Assembly (NCBI GenBank): GCA_900544095.1
Contig: UQTV01000007.1
Location: 62,001-126,000 of the forward strand
From: an uncultured Collinsella sp.
GTDB taxonomy: Bacteria; Actinomycetota; Coriobacteriia; Coriobacteriales; Coriobacteriaceae
DNA: 64,000 bases
Direction: 5' to 3'
Below the pieces are notes generated by a model. It was given only the letters and a program-made list of their open reading frames with translations, made no database searches and was not told the origin of the DNA. Positions 50,970 to 59,643 of this stretch are shown in pieces. The position numbers were made by a program, and so were the translations under genes. The first letter of the stretch is position 1, and every line of letters begins with the position of its first letter.

Positions 50970-52115
50970 ATGAACAGGCTTTTCGACAAATCGATCGTTC
51001 TGGCGTGCTGCATTGCGGCCGCCACGGGCCTTGCTGTGGACGCTCGCCTGGTCGCGGCGTTTTGCCTTGGCGTTATCGCCACCTCGCTGGCCGAGGTCGC
51101 AAAGGGGGAACGCACACGCCGTGTAAGCAAGGCCGCGAGTTACGCTTACATCATCGCGGCCGTCTTTGCGCCGCCGTTTGTGCCGTTTGCGCCTCTCGCC
51201 CTCTATGACATTGCGCGGCGCGTGCGCCGTGAACACGTTTGGGTCGCGTTGGGCATTGGCGTCGCCTTTGTCTTCGCACTCGTCGCGGACCTACGCGCCG
51301 ACGCGCTCACCGCCCGAACGCTTCTACTGACCGCCATCCTTTCAGTTGCCGCCACCTTGTTATCGCTACGTACCGCCCAGTTGGAGCGCGAGCAGCAGCG
51401 CATGCGCCGCATCCGCGACGAGCTGCAGGAACGAGCTCTCGCGCTCGAAGCGCGCAACCGCGACCTTGCCGATCGCCAGGACTACGAAGTCGAGCTCGCG
51501 ACACTCGCCGAACGCGCCCGTATCGCGCGCGAGATCCACGATAACGTCGGCCACCAGCTCACGCGCGCCTCGCTGCAGACCGAGGCCCTGCGCGTCGTGC
51601 ACGCCGACGAGCCCAGGGTTGCCGCCGATTTCGCCGACGTCAAACGCACGGTTGACGAGGCGCTCCAGCTTGTGCGCACCAGCGTCCATGCGCTCAACGA
51701 CAACGCCGTCGACCTTTCCGTGCAGCTCGAACGCATTGTCGAAGGCGCGCGCTCGGACGGCGGTCCGCAGATTGAGCTTGAAGTTATGGCCGAGCATGCA
51801 CCCGCAAACGTCGCCAACTGCTTTGCGGCGGTCCTACGCGAGGCGCTCTCCAACACCATGCGCCACGCTTGCGCCCATGCTGTCACTGTACGATGCATGG
51901 AGCATCCGTCGTTTTACCAGCTCATCGTTACCGACGATGGCACGGGCGGGACCCAGACGGGCGGTCGCGGCGCCGCCGAGGGCATGGGGCTCGGCTCCAT
52001 GCGCGAGCGCGTCGAGGCGCTTGGCGGCACCTTCACCGCCGGCCCGCGCGCCGGCGTCGGCGGCTGGCGCGTGTTTGCCACCGTCCCCAAACAGCAAGGA
52101 GATGAGGCCCGATGA
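50970..52115 (+). CDS. NarL/DesK-type sensor histidine kinase
   Basis: The 381-residue kinase has four or five N-terminal membrane helices (8-135) without a large extracellular domain, a coiled linker (135-175), a HisKA_3 domain with the phosphorylated His190 (AREIHDNVGHQLTRASLQ) and an ATPase domain (DDGTGG, GLGSMRERVEALGG). Small sensors of this form often watch the membrane or the adjacent ABC exporter. The ATG at 50970 is preferred over the longer frame since the latter starts within the divergent promoter region. The stop overlaps the regulator start (ATGA). Confidence 0.88.
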   Translation: MNRLFDKSIVLACCIAAATGLAVDARLVAAFCLGVIATSLAEVAKGERTRRVSKAASYAYIIAAVFAPPFVPFAPLALYDIARRVRREHVWVALGIGVAFVFALVADLRADALTARTLLLTAILSVAATLLSLRTAQLEREQQRMRRIRDELQERALALEARNRDLADRQDYEVELATLAERARIAREIHDNVGHQLTRASLQTEALRVVHADEPRVAADFADVKRTVDEALQLVRTSVHALNDNAVDLSVQLERIVEGARSDGGPQIELEVMAEHAPANVANCFAAVLREALSNTMRHACAHAVTVRCMEHPSFYQLIVTDDGTGGTQTGGRGAAEGMGLGSMRERVEALGGTFTAGPRAGVGGWRVFATVPKQQGDEAR

Positions 52116-52741
52116 GGCTCATTGTTGTCGACGACGACCGCCTAGTGGTCGATTCGCTCAAGATTATCCTGGGCGCCCAGCCGCAGATCGAGGTAGTGGG
52201 CACCGGCGCCAACGGCAACGACGCGGTTTCGCTCTATGCCGAACACGCACCCGATATTGCACTGCTCGACATTCAGATGCCGGGACGCGACGGCCTATCG
52301 GCGGCGCGCGAGATCCTCGAGCGCGACCCTGCGGCGCGCGTGGTGTTTCTGACAACATTCTCGGATGACGAGTACATTGTGTCGGCGCTCAAGCTGGGCG
52401 CCCGCGGCTACCTGATCAAAACCGATGTCGCCGCTATTCCACCGGCGTTGGCGCAGGTCATGGACGGCAAACGCGTGCTCGAGGGCAAGGCGATCGAGGA
52501 CATCGATTTTGACGGGACAGGCGCCGATGCCAGCACGCCTCGCCGACCCGCCGCCTTTGCCAGCCTGACCGACCGTGAGTTCGAAGTCGCCGAGCTCATC
52601 GCCCGCGGCCTCGATAACAAGGAGATTGCCGCCGCCGCTTACATGGGCGAAGGCACGGTGCGCAACCACATCAGCTCGATCCTTGCCAAAATGGGCCTAC
52701 GCAACCGCACGCAGATCGCCATCGCCTACCTGCGAGGGTAA
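52112..52741 (+). CDS. NarL/LuxR-type response regulator
   Basis: The 209-residue regulator has a receiver domain with the phosphorylated Asp53 (IALLDIQMPG), acidic pocket VVDDDR, and Lys in KLGARGYLIKT, followed by a LuxR-type HTH (LTDREFEVAELIARGLDNKEIA, GTVRNHISSILAKMGLRNRTQ). It overlaps the kinase gene by four bases. Likely target: the divergent ABC-2 exporter promoter region. Confidence 0.94.
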   Translation: MRLIVVDDDRLVVDSLKIILGAQPQIEVVGTGANGNDAVSLYAEHAPDIALLDIQMPGRDGLSAAREILERDPAARVVFLTTFSDDEYIVSALKLGARGYLIKTDVAAIPPALAQVMDGKRVLEGKAIEDIDFDGTGADASTPRRPAAFASLTDREFEVAELIARGLDNKEIAAAAYMGEGTVRNHISSILAKMGLRNRTQIAIAYLRG

Positions 52742-52801
52742 TTACCCAACAACCGACCACCCCGGCATAGCAAAATGGCTGCTATCGATTTAATGCCATT
52801 T

Positions 52802-52955
52802 CAAAACTATGTCGGTTTACTACGATGAATCGCCCACCTTCGACCACGGCAAATTGCGCGCTTCCAAAACCGCAGGTAGAACGCTTGCGATATTTAGAAA
52901 AATGCAGTCATGGTCGGGAATGTCGAGTTCATCGTAGTAAACCGGCATAGTTTTG
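52802..52955 (+). repeat. About 154-bp structured element, copy 1
   Basis: Terminal arms 52802-52829 and 52928-52955 are complementary over 28 bases with one mismatch (CAAAACTATG ... TTTACTACGATGAA). Inside lies AAAACCGCAGGTAGAACGC (52866-52884). The same inner motif and similar flanks occur in reverse at 53060-53197. The 52742-53321 gap consists mainly of these two elements. Confidence 0.85.
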
Positions 52956-53059
52956 TTCGGGCGGCCCTGCACGAGCGCCTCCGCAAGCCTCGCGAGACCA
53001 AAATGATCCGTTTTCCTCCGTTCCCAAGGGATCAGCTGGAACCGCTCGCCACGAAACCT

Positions 53060-53197
53060 GCCCATCTACTACGTTTGACTCGATACCCCCGACCATACCC
53101 CCGTTTTCCGGAAAACCGCAGGCGTTCTACCTGCGGTTTTGTTTTCACATTTTTTGCCGTGGTTGGGGATTGGCGCCCAAAAGTAGTAAATGGGCCC
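53060..53197 (-). repeat. About 138-bp structured element, copy 2 (inverted), with terminator-like core
   Basis: Read on the minus strand it runs TTTACTAC, CCACGGCAAA, AAAACCGCAGGTAGAACGC (53140-53122), ATGGTCGGGG and CGTAGTAGATGGG, the same order as copy 1. In this copy the core is a full hairpin (AAACCGCAGG with CCTGCGGTTT), followed on the plus strand by TGTTTTC, so it can also terminate plus-strand transcripts. Confidence 0.75.
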
Positions 53198-53321
53198 ATT
53201 TCGTGGCAGGCGGGTCATTTTCGGGCTGGACGGGTCGCGTGGCGGCCCGCACACGCGTTCACGCGCGGGGCCGGTGGGGCATTTTTGCCCCACCGGCCCC
53301 TATTCCAGTTCTATTCCAGCG

Positions 53322-53663
53322 CTATTCCGGTTTGGTTTCTACTGTGGGAGTCTTGTCCGCTGCGACTGGAGTGCGGGCGGTGTCCATAGTCAGGCAGTGC
53401 TTGGGGCAGCTCTCGATGCACTCACCGCACACCACGCAGGCATACGGGTCAATCGACCACGTTCCGCCCTTGCGATCGACCGCAAGTGCACCCGCCGGGC
53501 AACGGCGCGCGCACATGCCGCAGCAGATGCACACGTCCATATCGTTGACGATATGCCCGCGCAGGCGCTCGGGTGCCGCGAGCTTCTCCTGCGGATAGCG
53601 CACCGTTACCGGCTGCTTGACCATAGAACCCAAGGCCGTCTTGGCAAATGTCAGCAAACTCAT
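53322..53663 (-). CDS. echF: Ech-type hydrogenase ferredoxin subunit
   Basis: The 113-residue polyferredoxin subunit has two [4Fe-4S] motifs, CICCGMCARRCP (about 45-56) and CVVCGECIESCP (about 75-86), as in EchF/NuoI. It should pass electrons from soluble ferredoxin to the small subunit. The last 20 residues are a low-complexity Thr/Lys/Pro tail. Last gene of the operon, seven bases after the large-subunit gene. Confidence 0.9.
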   Translation of the reverse strand: MSLLTFAKTALGSMVKQPVTVRYPQEKLAAPERLRGHIVNDMDVCICCGMCARRCPAGALAVDRKGGTWSIDPYACVVCGECIESCPKHCLTMDTARTPVAADKTPTVETKPE

Positions 53664-53670
53664 GCCGTGC

Positions 53671-54759
53671 CTACCTTTCCGTGCAGCTAATGCAGGGGTC
53701 GATGGTCAGGATAATCATGGGCACGTTGGCAATGAGCACGCCCTGCAGCGCATGCGTCAGACCCGCCAGATTTTGCGACGTCGGCGTGCGCACGCGAAAA
53801 CGGTCCAAGTTCTTGGTGCCGTTGCCGCGCACATAGTAATACGCCTCGCCGCGCGGCTGCTCAATCACAACCTCGCCGCGCGCGCCGTCGGCTGGCGTAA
53901 GCTTGGTGCGCCCACCGATACCGTCGTGCGGAATCTTGCCCACAAGCTCCTTGATGATGTCCATAGCCTGCGTGACCTCGGCGCAACGCACCTGGCAGCG
54001 GGCATAGCAGTCGCCATCGGTAGCGACAATTGGCTCAAACGCAGCCAGATCCGCATAGGCGCCGTCGCCAAACATGCGCACGTCATAGTCCACGCCCGAG
54101 GCGCGCCCAAACGGGCCGACCATCGAAAGCTCCAGCGCGTCCTTCTTGCTGATCACGCCCACGCCATGCAGACGCTCGCCGCAGCTGTCGTCGTCCAAAA
54201 ACGTATGCACCAGGGCCTCGTAGTCGGGGCGCATGGCGTCGAGCGTCTGGACAATGCCGGCCAGCTCGGAGTCCTCAATGTCGTGCTTAAGGCCGCCGAT
54301 CTCGTTGATCGACAGAATCACGCGACCACCGCACGTGCTCTCAAAGATCTTGAGAATCTGCTCGCGCAGCGTCCACGAACGATAGAACAACGCCTCGAAG
54401 CCAAAGGCATCGGCGAGCAGGCCCAGCCACAGCAGGTGCGAGTGAATACGCGAAAGCTCGTGCAAAATGGTGCGGATATACTGCACGCGGCCGGGCACCT
54501 CGATGTCAAGCATGCGCTCGCAGGCGCTGGCATAGCCGTAGCTGTGACCCACGGCGCAGATGCCGCAGATGCGCTCGGCGATGTAGCCAAACTGATGCAT
54601 ATCGCGCTTTTCGGTGAGCTTCTCGAGTCCGCGGTGCACAAAGCCGATCTGCGGAATTGCCTCGATGACGCGGTCGTCCTCGATCACCAGGTCCAGATGA
54701 AGCGGCTCGGGCAGCACCGGGTGCTGCGGGCCAAACGGAATAACGGAGCGATGTGCCAT
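53671..54759 (-). CDS. echE: Ech-type [NiFe] hydrogenase large subunit
   Basis: The 362-residue catalytic subunit carries both nickel-binding pairs: RICGIC (Cys65, Cys68) near the N-terminus and DPCISC (Cys356, Cys359) near the C-terminus, so it is a true hydrogenase and not a complex I NuoD. The chain stops three residues after the last Cys (TER), at the position where maturation proteases cut relatives, so no C-terminal peptide has to be removed. Assembly should use the HypCDEF set encoded at 8.6-13.7 kb. Confidence 0.93.
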   Translation of the reverse strand: MAHRSVIPFGPQHPVLPEPLHLDLVIEDDRVIEAIPQIGFVHRGLEKLTEKRDMHQFGYIAERICGICAVGHSYGYASACERMLDIEVPGRVQYIRTILHELSRIHSHLLWLGLLADAFGFEALFYRSWTLREQILKIFESTCGGRVILSINEIGGLKHDIEDSELAGIVQTLDAMRPDYEALVHTFLDDDSCGERLHGVGVISKKDALELSMVGPFGRASGVDYDVRMFGDGAYADLAAFEPIVATDGDCYARCQVRCAEVTQAMDIIKELVGKIPHDGIGGRTKLTPADGARGEVVIEQPRGEAYYYVRGNGTKNLDRFRVRTPTSQNLAGLTHALQGVLIANVPMIILTIDPCISCTER

Positions 54760-54764
54760 GGACC

Positions 54765-55439
54765 TTACGCCTCCTTTTTCTGCTTGTCGCGGGCGGCCTT
54801 GGCGGCAAGCGCCGCGCGGACCTTGGCCGCTTTCTCGGGATCCATGGCGGCGAGCTTTGCCTCCATCTCGGCGGCCTTGAGCGCGGCCTTCGCAGCAGCC
54901 TCATCGTGCTGAGCATCGGAGCCGGCAGCCGCAGCGGGCTGAGCAGCGGTACCCTCCCCCGCAGCGGCCTTCTCGGCAGCGGCCTTGCGCGCCTTGGCCT
55001 CGGCAGCCGCGCGGACCTTCATGGCCTTCTCGCGCGCAGCCTTCACCTCGAGCGTGATGACGCTCATGGGTTCGGCAGTCGAGACCTGGTAGAAAAAGCC
55101 CTTAAAGTCGATCTGCATGTCGGTGATGGCAAGACCAAACAGGTCGTGCGCTTCGTTTTCAAACGGGAACACCGCGGGGTAATACGAGCTGATGGACGGA
55201 ATCTCCTGGTACTGGTCGATGCCCTCGACCACCAGGTTCTCGATCGCATAGCTGCCGTCCTGCGCAATATGCTCCTGAGCAGCACGGACGTTGATAAACG
55301 TATAGACCAAGCGATACGAGCCGTCGTCGACGTTGCGCTCGGCATGCATTTGCACAAAGCGCGCGCCGACGCCCTTGAGCGCCTGGACATGCGACAGGAG
55401 CTTGTCGATCCCGACGGTGGTATAGATAGCCTTTTGCAT
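54765..55439 (-). CDS. echD: Ech-type hydrogenase NuoC-like subunit with long Ala/Lys tail
   Basis: Residues 1-130 are the NuoC/EchD fold that joins small and large subunits (YRLVYTFINVRAAQEHI, YYPAVFPFENEAHDLFGL). Residues 131-224 are a highly charged Ala/Lys/Glu helix-forming extension (AREKAMKVRAAAEAKARKAAA), absent from ordinary EchD and rich in coiled-coil potential. Its ATG overlaps the echC stop by one base, and the stop is six bases before echE. Confidence 0.85.
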   Translation of the reverse strand: MQKAIYTTVGIDKLLSHVQALKGVGARFVQMHAERNVDDGSYRLVYTFINVRAAQEHIAQDGSYAIENLVVEGIDQYQEIPSISSYYPAVFPFENEAHDLFGLAITDMQIDFKGFFYQVSTAEPMSVITLEVKAAREKAMKVRAAAEAKARKAAAEKAAAGEGTAAQPAAAAGSDAQHDEAAAKAALKAAEMEAKLAAMDPEKAAKVRAALAAKAARDKQKKEA

Positions 55440-56056
55440 TACTCGGCCTCCTTTGCAGCGGCGGGCGTCTCAGCAGGTGCGTCGCCAGCGGCGGGCGCAG
55501 CAGGCTTCCCGGCAGGCGCGTCACCGGCACCGTCAGTCCCGGCCCCCGCAGCCACAAACCCGTCCTCGCCCAGCTCAACGCCACCGTCCCAGGTAGCGGC
55601 ACCGCCCACGGTGAGCGGATCGCCACCGGCGCGCAACACGGTCTCCTTCTGGTCCAGGATGCCGCACGCCTCCACGATGGCATCGATCACCGTCTCGGGG
55701 CGAATGGCGCACCCGGGCGCGTACACGTCCACGGGAATCGCGCGGTCCACGCCGCCGATCACGTTGTAGGCATCGCGGAATACGCCGCCCGAGCATGCGC
55801 AGATACCGCAGGCCACCACGCACTTGGGCTCGAGCATCTGGTTGTAAATCTGACGCACGACGGGCAGGTTCTGGGCATTGACCGACCCCGTCACCAAAAA
55901 GATATCCGCATGCTTGGGGTTGCCGGTGTTGACCACGCCAAAGCGCTCCGCATCGAACAGCGGCGTGAGCGAGGCCAGCACCTCGATATCGCATCCGTTG
56001 CAGCTCGAGCCGTCGTAATGAATAACCCACGGCGAGCGCGACATTTTATGATCCAT
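55439..56056 (-). CDS. echC: Ech-type hydrogenase small subunit
   Basis: The 205-residue NuoB-like subunit holds the proximal [4Fe-4S] cluster: SSCNGC (Cys19, Cys22), CGICACSGG and APGC. Residues after about 145 form a Gly/Ala/Pro-rich tail (GDAPAGKPAAPAAGDAPA), another extension not seen in the core family. Start at 56056 with GGAGGCGGCATCC, 12 bases after the membrane-subunit gene. Confidence 0.92.
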   Translation of the reverse strand: MDHKMSRSPWVIHYDGSSCNGCDIEVLASLTPLFDAERFGVVNTGNPKHADIFLVTGSVNAQNLPVVRQIYNQMLEPKCVVACGICACSGGVFRDAYNVIGGVDRAIPVDVYAPGCAIRPETVIDAIVEACGILDQKETVLRAGGDPLTVGGAATWDGGVELGEDGFVAAGAGTDGAGDAPAGKPAAPAAGDAPAETPAAAKEAE

Positions 56057-56068
56057 GGATGCCGCCTC

Positions 56069-58951
56069 CTAAATAAACACGTCGACGAGGATGGGCATAA
56101 GGTTGAGCAGGCCAAACACCAGCGCCACGCCCCAGCCGAGCTTAAAGCAGCTGCGCCAGGTGCTGCGTGCGAAGGTGTTGTCGATCAGCACCTCGACAAA
56201 ATACGTCGCGGCCATCACGACCAGGGCTACGACCCAGCTCACCGGGTTGTCCCAAACAAAGAACATGCCCACCCACATCAAAAACAGCACGGTCTCACAC
56301 CAGTGCATAAGGGTCATCTTGGCCAGCGTGCCGCCGCTCATCTCGGTGGCGACGCCCTGGACAATCTCCTGATGCGCGTGATGCGAGTACGAAAGGTCGA
56401 ACGGCGACTTGCGTAGCTTGATGGTGAGCACCGCAAGCAGCGCCAAGAAAATGGGCGCGCTGTACACGATGATGGGCGCCGACTGTCCGGTCACGGCGAT
56501 GGAATCAAAGCTATCGGTGGCAAGGTACAGGCCCACGCTCATCAGCAGAACGGCGGGCTCGTAGCTCATGACCTGCAGCAACTCGCGGTCGGCACCGACC
56601 TGGGCAAACGGGCTTTGCGTCGAGGCGGACGCCAGCACCACAAAGATCGCGGCGAGCGTAACCATAAAAGCGCACAGCAGCGTGTTGGAGCCCGACACAA
56701 AGATGCCGCCGCCCACGACGGTAAAGATGAGCGCGCACGCCATATAGGTATCGTCCATGGTGTTTACGCTGGCAGGGGCCTTGCGCAGCAGCTTGGCAAC
56801 GTCGTAGAAGGGCTGCAGCAGGCGCGGGCCCACGCGGCCCTGCATGCGAGCCGAAAGCTTACGGTCAAGGCCGTCGATCAGGCCGCCCACAAGCGGCGCC
56901 AGCAAAGCAAACGCCACGGTGCCAATAAAAATGCCCACGACGCCCGAGCCTTCGAAATACTTGCCGCGCAGCACCGAGGGCGCGCTCATGGCAAGCCGCT
57001 CGGGCCCAATCCACGCGCAACACAGCAGCGCAAACAAGATAATGCTGCAGCACACGACGCTACCCGCGGGGCCGATACGCTTCTCGCCAAGGGCATCCTC
57101 CGAGTACCAATTGCGCTTTTCGGCCTTCACCTCGCGTCCCATCGATCCGCGGAAATGGCGGTAATTGTCGGTTCCCACACCCGAAAGATATACGTTTACG
57201 TGCGGTTTGTTGCTCACGCGGAATGAAGTCAGCAGCACCACGGCGATAAAAGCCACGATAACCACCATCAGATACATGGCATCCTTGCCAATAACGTACG
57301 GCACGCGGCCAAACACCATGGCCAAGTAAGGCGACACCAGACCGCTCGAGATAACCGGGAACGCCACGCAGCACAGAATCAGCAGCGCGGCGATGGTGTT
57401 GAGGGCCATCCATTCGGTCTTATGGACATTGACCTCAACGTTTTGAGCCGTGGGGTCGACGCCCGAAAGCTTGGCAAGCCACTTGCCCCAGAAGAAGAAC
57501 GTCGCGGCCGAGCCAAAGGCAAGCACCATGATCATGAGCACGTTGCCGGTCTGGGCAAACGCCACCAGGGCGCCCCACTTGGACACGAGCATGCCAAACG
57601 GTGCCACGAACATGCCCATAATGCCCAGCATCATCAGGCGCGTCAGGTGCGGCATGCGGCTGAACATACCGTCCATGTCCTCGATATTGCGGCTGCCGAT
57701 ATGATGCTCGGCCGTGCCCACGCACAGGAACAGCAGCGACTTGGCCACCGTATGGAACAGGATCAGGAAGATGGCGGCCCATACGGCCTCGGGCGCGCCG
57801 ACACCCAAGCAAGCACTGATGAGGCCCAAGTTGGAAATGGTGGAGTACGCGAGGACGCGTTTGGCGTTGCTCTGCGAGATGGCCATGAGGGCAGCGAGCA
57901 AAAACGTGATGGCACCCACGCTCGTGACCATAAAGCCGGTCACGGGATAGATGGCATAGAGCGGGCTGAGCTTGACCATCAGGAACACGCCGGCTTTGAC
58001 CATGGTGGACGAGTGCAGCAGGGCGCTCGTGGGCGTGGGGGCAACCATGGCACCCAACAGCCAAGTGTGGAACGGCATCTGTGCGGCCTTGGTGAGTGCG
58101 GCGAGCGACAGCAGAACGACCGGCATCACCAGCAGCGCGGATTGCGCGGTTCCGGCGCCGGAAAGCTCGATCATGCCCGAAATGGTCAGCGACATGCCGT
58201 TAACGTGCAAGAACATAAGGCCCACCAAAAACGCGATACCGCCCAGCATGTTGAGGATGATCTGGGTGAAGGCGTTCTTGATGGCCTCGGGCGTGCGCGT
58301 GTAGCCAATCATGAGGAACGAGCACACGGTGGTGATTTCCCAGCCGCAGAACAGCCACTCAAGGTTGTCGCTCGTCACGATGACGAACATGGCCGAGAGG
58401 AACAGGAACATAAGCGCCAGGAACTGCGGGCGTCGGTCAGGCGCCGTCTGCCCGCGCAGCGCAGCCTCGTGCTCGTCATGGGCCTGGAAGTCCTTCATGT
58501 AGCCCAGGGCATACACGCAGATTAGGCTGCCGACAATGCCGACGGCGAGGACCATGATCACACTCATGTAGTCAAGGTAGAGTGGCGTTGCCGTGACGGC
58601 TTCGGTCGCGGGCAGCGTCATAGCTGCAAAGGTGAGCGAGCCCACCAGCTGCACCACGCCGAGCACCGTGGTGAGCGTGCTCTTATATTTACGCGCGTTG
58701 TACAGGATGACGGCGCACAGGATCACGTCAATGACGGAGCTGATGATCGAGAGCACATGCGAGGTGCCGGGGGCAACCTCGAAGCTCTGCGGGCCCGTGC
58801 CAAAAAACATGACGGCGACTACAACCGTCACCGCCATAATGATGCCAGAGCCTATGAGCCCCACCGCATCGCGGGCGCGGTCACCGCGCGCGAGCAGCAT
58901 GCCCAGCGCCGGTACCAGCGGAAACAGGGTAAGGAAATACAGTAGCGTCAT
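56069..58951 (-). CDS. Fused Ech-type hydrogenase membrane subunit (EchA-EchB)
   Basis: This 960-residue protein joins two subunits normally made separately. Residues about 1-645 are an EchA/NuoL/Mrp-type proton-pumping antiporter domain with its key lysines (Lys288 in LTKAAQMPFHTWL, Lys319 in STMVKAGVF, Lys404 after His400). Residues about 665-960 are EchB/NuoH-like, with RMQGRVGP (702-709), RKSPFD and HQEIVQGVATEMSGG. A loop with a charged segment (600-625) precedes one linking helix. There is no stop or frameshift between the parts. First gene of the five-gene operon; it should couple H2 chemistry to proton or sodium movement. Confidence 0.92.
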   Translation of the reverse strand: MTLLYFLTLFPLVPALGMLLARGDRARDAVGLIGSGIIMAVTVVVAVMFFGTGPQSFEVAPGTSHVLSIISSVIDVILCAVILYNARKYKSTLTTVLGVVQLVGSLTFAAMTLPATEAVTATPLYLDYMSVIMVLAVGIVGSLICVYALGYMKDFQAHDEHEAALRGQTAPDRRPQFLALMFLFLSAMFVIVTSDNLEWLFCGWEITTVCSFLMIGYTRTPEAIKNAFTQIILNMLGGIAFLVGLMFLHVNGMSLTISGMIELSGAGTAQSALLVMPVVLLSLAALTKAAQMPFHTWLLGAMVAPTPTSALLHSSTMVKAGVFLMVKLSPLYAIYPVTGFMVTSVGAITFLLAALMAISQSNAKRVLAYSTISNLGLISACLGVGAPEAVWAAIFLILFHTVAKSLLFLCVGTAEHHIGSRNIEDMDGMFSRMPHLTRLMMLGIMGMFVAPFGMLVSKWGALVAFAQTGNVLMIMVLAFGSAATFFFWGKWLAKLSGVDPTAQNVEVNVHKTEWMALNTIAALLILCCVAFPVISSGLVSPYLAMVFGRVPYVIGKDAMYLMVVIVAFIAVVLLTSFRVSNKPHVNVYLSGVGTDNYRHFRGSMGREVKAEKRNWYSEDALGEKRIGPAGSVVCCSIILFALLCCAWIGPERLAMSAPSVLRGKYFEGSGVVGIFIGTVAFALLAPLVGGLIDGLDRKLSARMQGRVGPRLLQPFYDVAKLLRKAPASVNTMDDTYMACALIFTVVGGGIFVSGSNTLLCAFMVTLAAIFVVLASASTQSPFAQVGADRELLQVMSYEPAVLLMSVGLYLATDSFDSIAVTGQSAPIIVYSAPIFLALLAVLTIKLRKSPFDLSYSHHAHQEIVQGVATEMSGGTLAKMTLMHWCETVLFLMWVGMFFVWDNPVSWVVALVVMAATYFVEVLIDNTFARSTWRSCFKLGWGVALVFGLLNLMPILVDVFI

Positions 58952-59205
58952 ACCATCACTCCCCCATGCAAAAACGCTGCAATTGTTTAACGTTATAGCT
59001 CAGTTGAGGAGTAGCGGCGGCGGGTTTTCGGTCAACTGGGGAGTTTTAGGCGTACGGGGTAACGAGTCTGTCCGCTTTGGAGCAGAGAGGCGACGCTCCC
59101 CCTATCGCGGCGGCGGGCGCACGGGCCACTGCGCGCGGTTTATTAACCACTTTGGAGGATGTTCCAGTAGGCTCACGACGGTCCAAAAAGTTGGCGCGGC
59201 AAGAA

Positions 59206-59229
59206 AAATGCGCCCCTGTGGGCGCACCA
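59206..59229 (-). terminator. Terminator after the solitary HTH gene
   Basis: Minus-strand GTGCGCCC and GGGCGCAT stem followed by TTTTTCTT, nine bases past the stop. Confidence 0.8.
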
Positions 59230-59238
59230 TCCCGTTCG

Positions 59239-59643
59239 CTATTCCGCCTTTTTAACGCGCGGCTTGCGACCGCGCGGCTTATCAACCAGCGCGGACTCAC
59301 CGCTCTCGCGATACTGGCGGCACCAAGCCTTGACCGAAGACTCGCTGGGAATCTTGTGCTTGATCATGGCCTCGCGAACCGTTAAGCCGTTTTCCAAGCG
59401 GTCCTTGACCACGGCGAGCTTAACTTCGTACGAATAGGTGTGATGATGCGAACCGGCGTTGAGAACGGCGTCGGCACCGCCTACGGCATACGCGCGGGCC
59501 CACTGACGAGCCGTGGCCTGGGGAATGCCAAGCTCCGCGGCGAGGGCGCGATGACCGACCCCCTCTTGGAGGATCTCGACGGCGCGCTGCCTAACCTCGG
59601 GCGCATGCGTGCGAGTCCTAGTTGCTTCCGAAATACCTGCCAC
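59239..59643 (-). CDS. Solitary IS150-type HTH protein (OrfA-like)
   Basis: The 134-residue protein has two helix-turn-helix units of the insJ/IS150 OrfA type (VRQRAVEILQEGVGHRALAAELG, VKLAVVKDRLENGLTVREAMIKH) and a basic AT-hook-like end (KPRGRKPRVKK). No orfB, no inverted repeats and no frameshift site follow, and it has its own terminator. It is either an IS remnant or a regulator recruited from one. Confidence 0.7.
   Translation of the reverse strand: MAGISEATRTRTHAPEVRQRAVEILQEGVGHRALAAELGIPQATARQWARAYAVGGADAVLNAGSHHHTYSYEVKLAVVKDRLENGLTVREAMIKHKIPSESSVKAWCRQYRESGESALVDKPRGRKPRVKKAE

Noticed and set aside
53322..58951. Respiratory complex I or formate hydrogenlyase
   Set aside because: The large subunit has both nickel CxxC pairs, so it is a hydrogenase; no formate dehydrogenase gene or NuoEFG module lies in the cluster.
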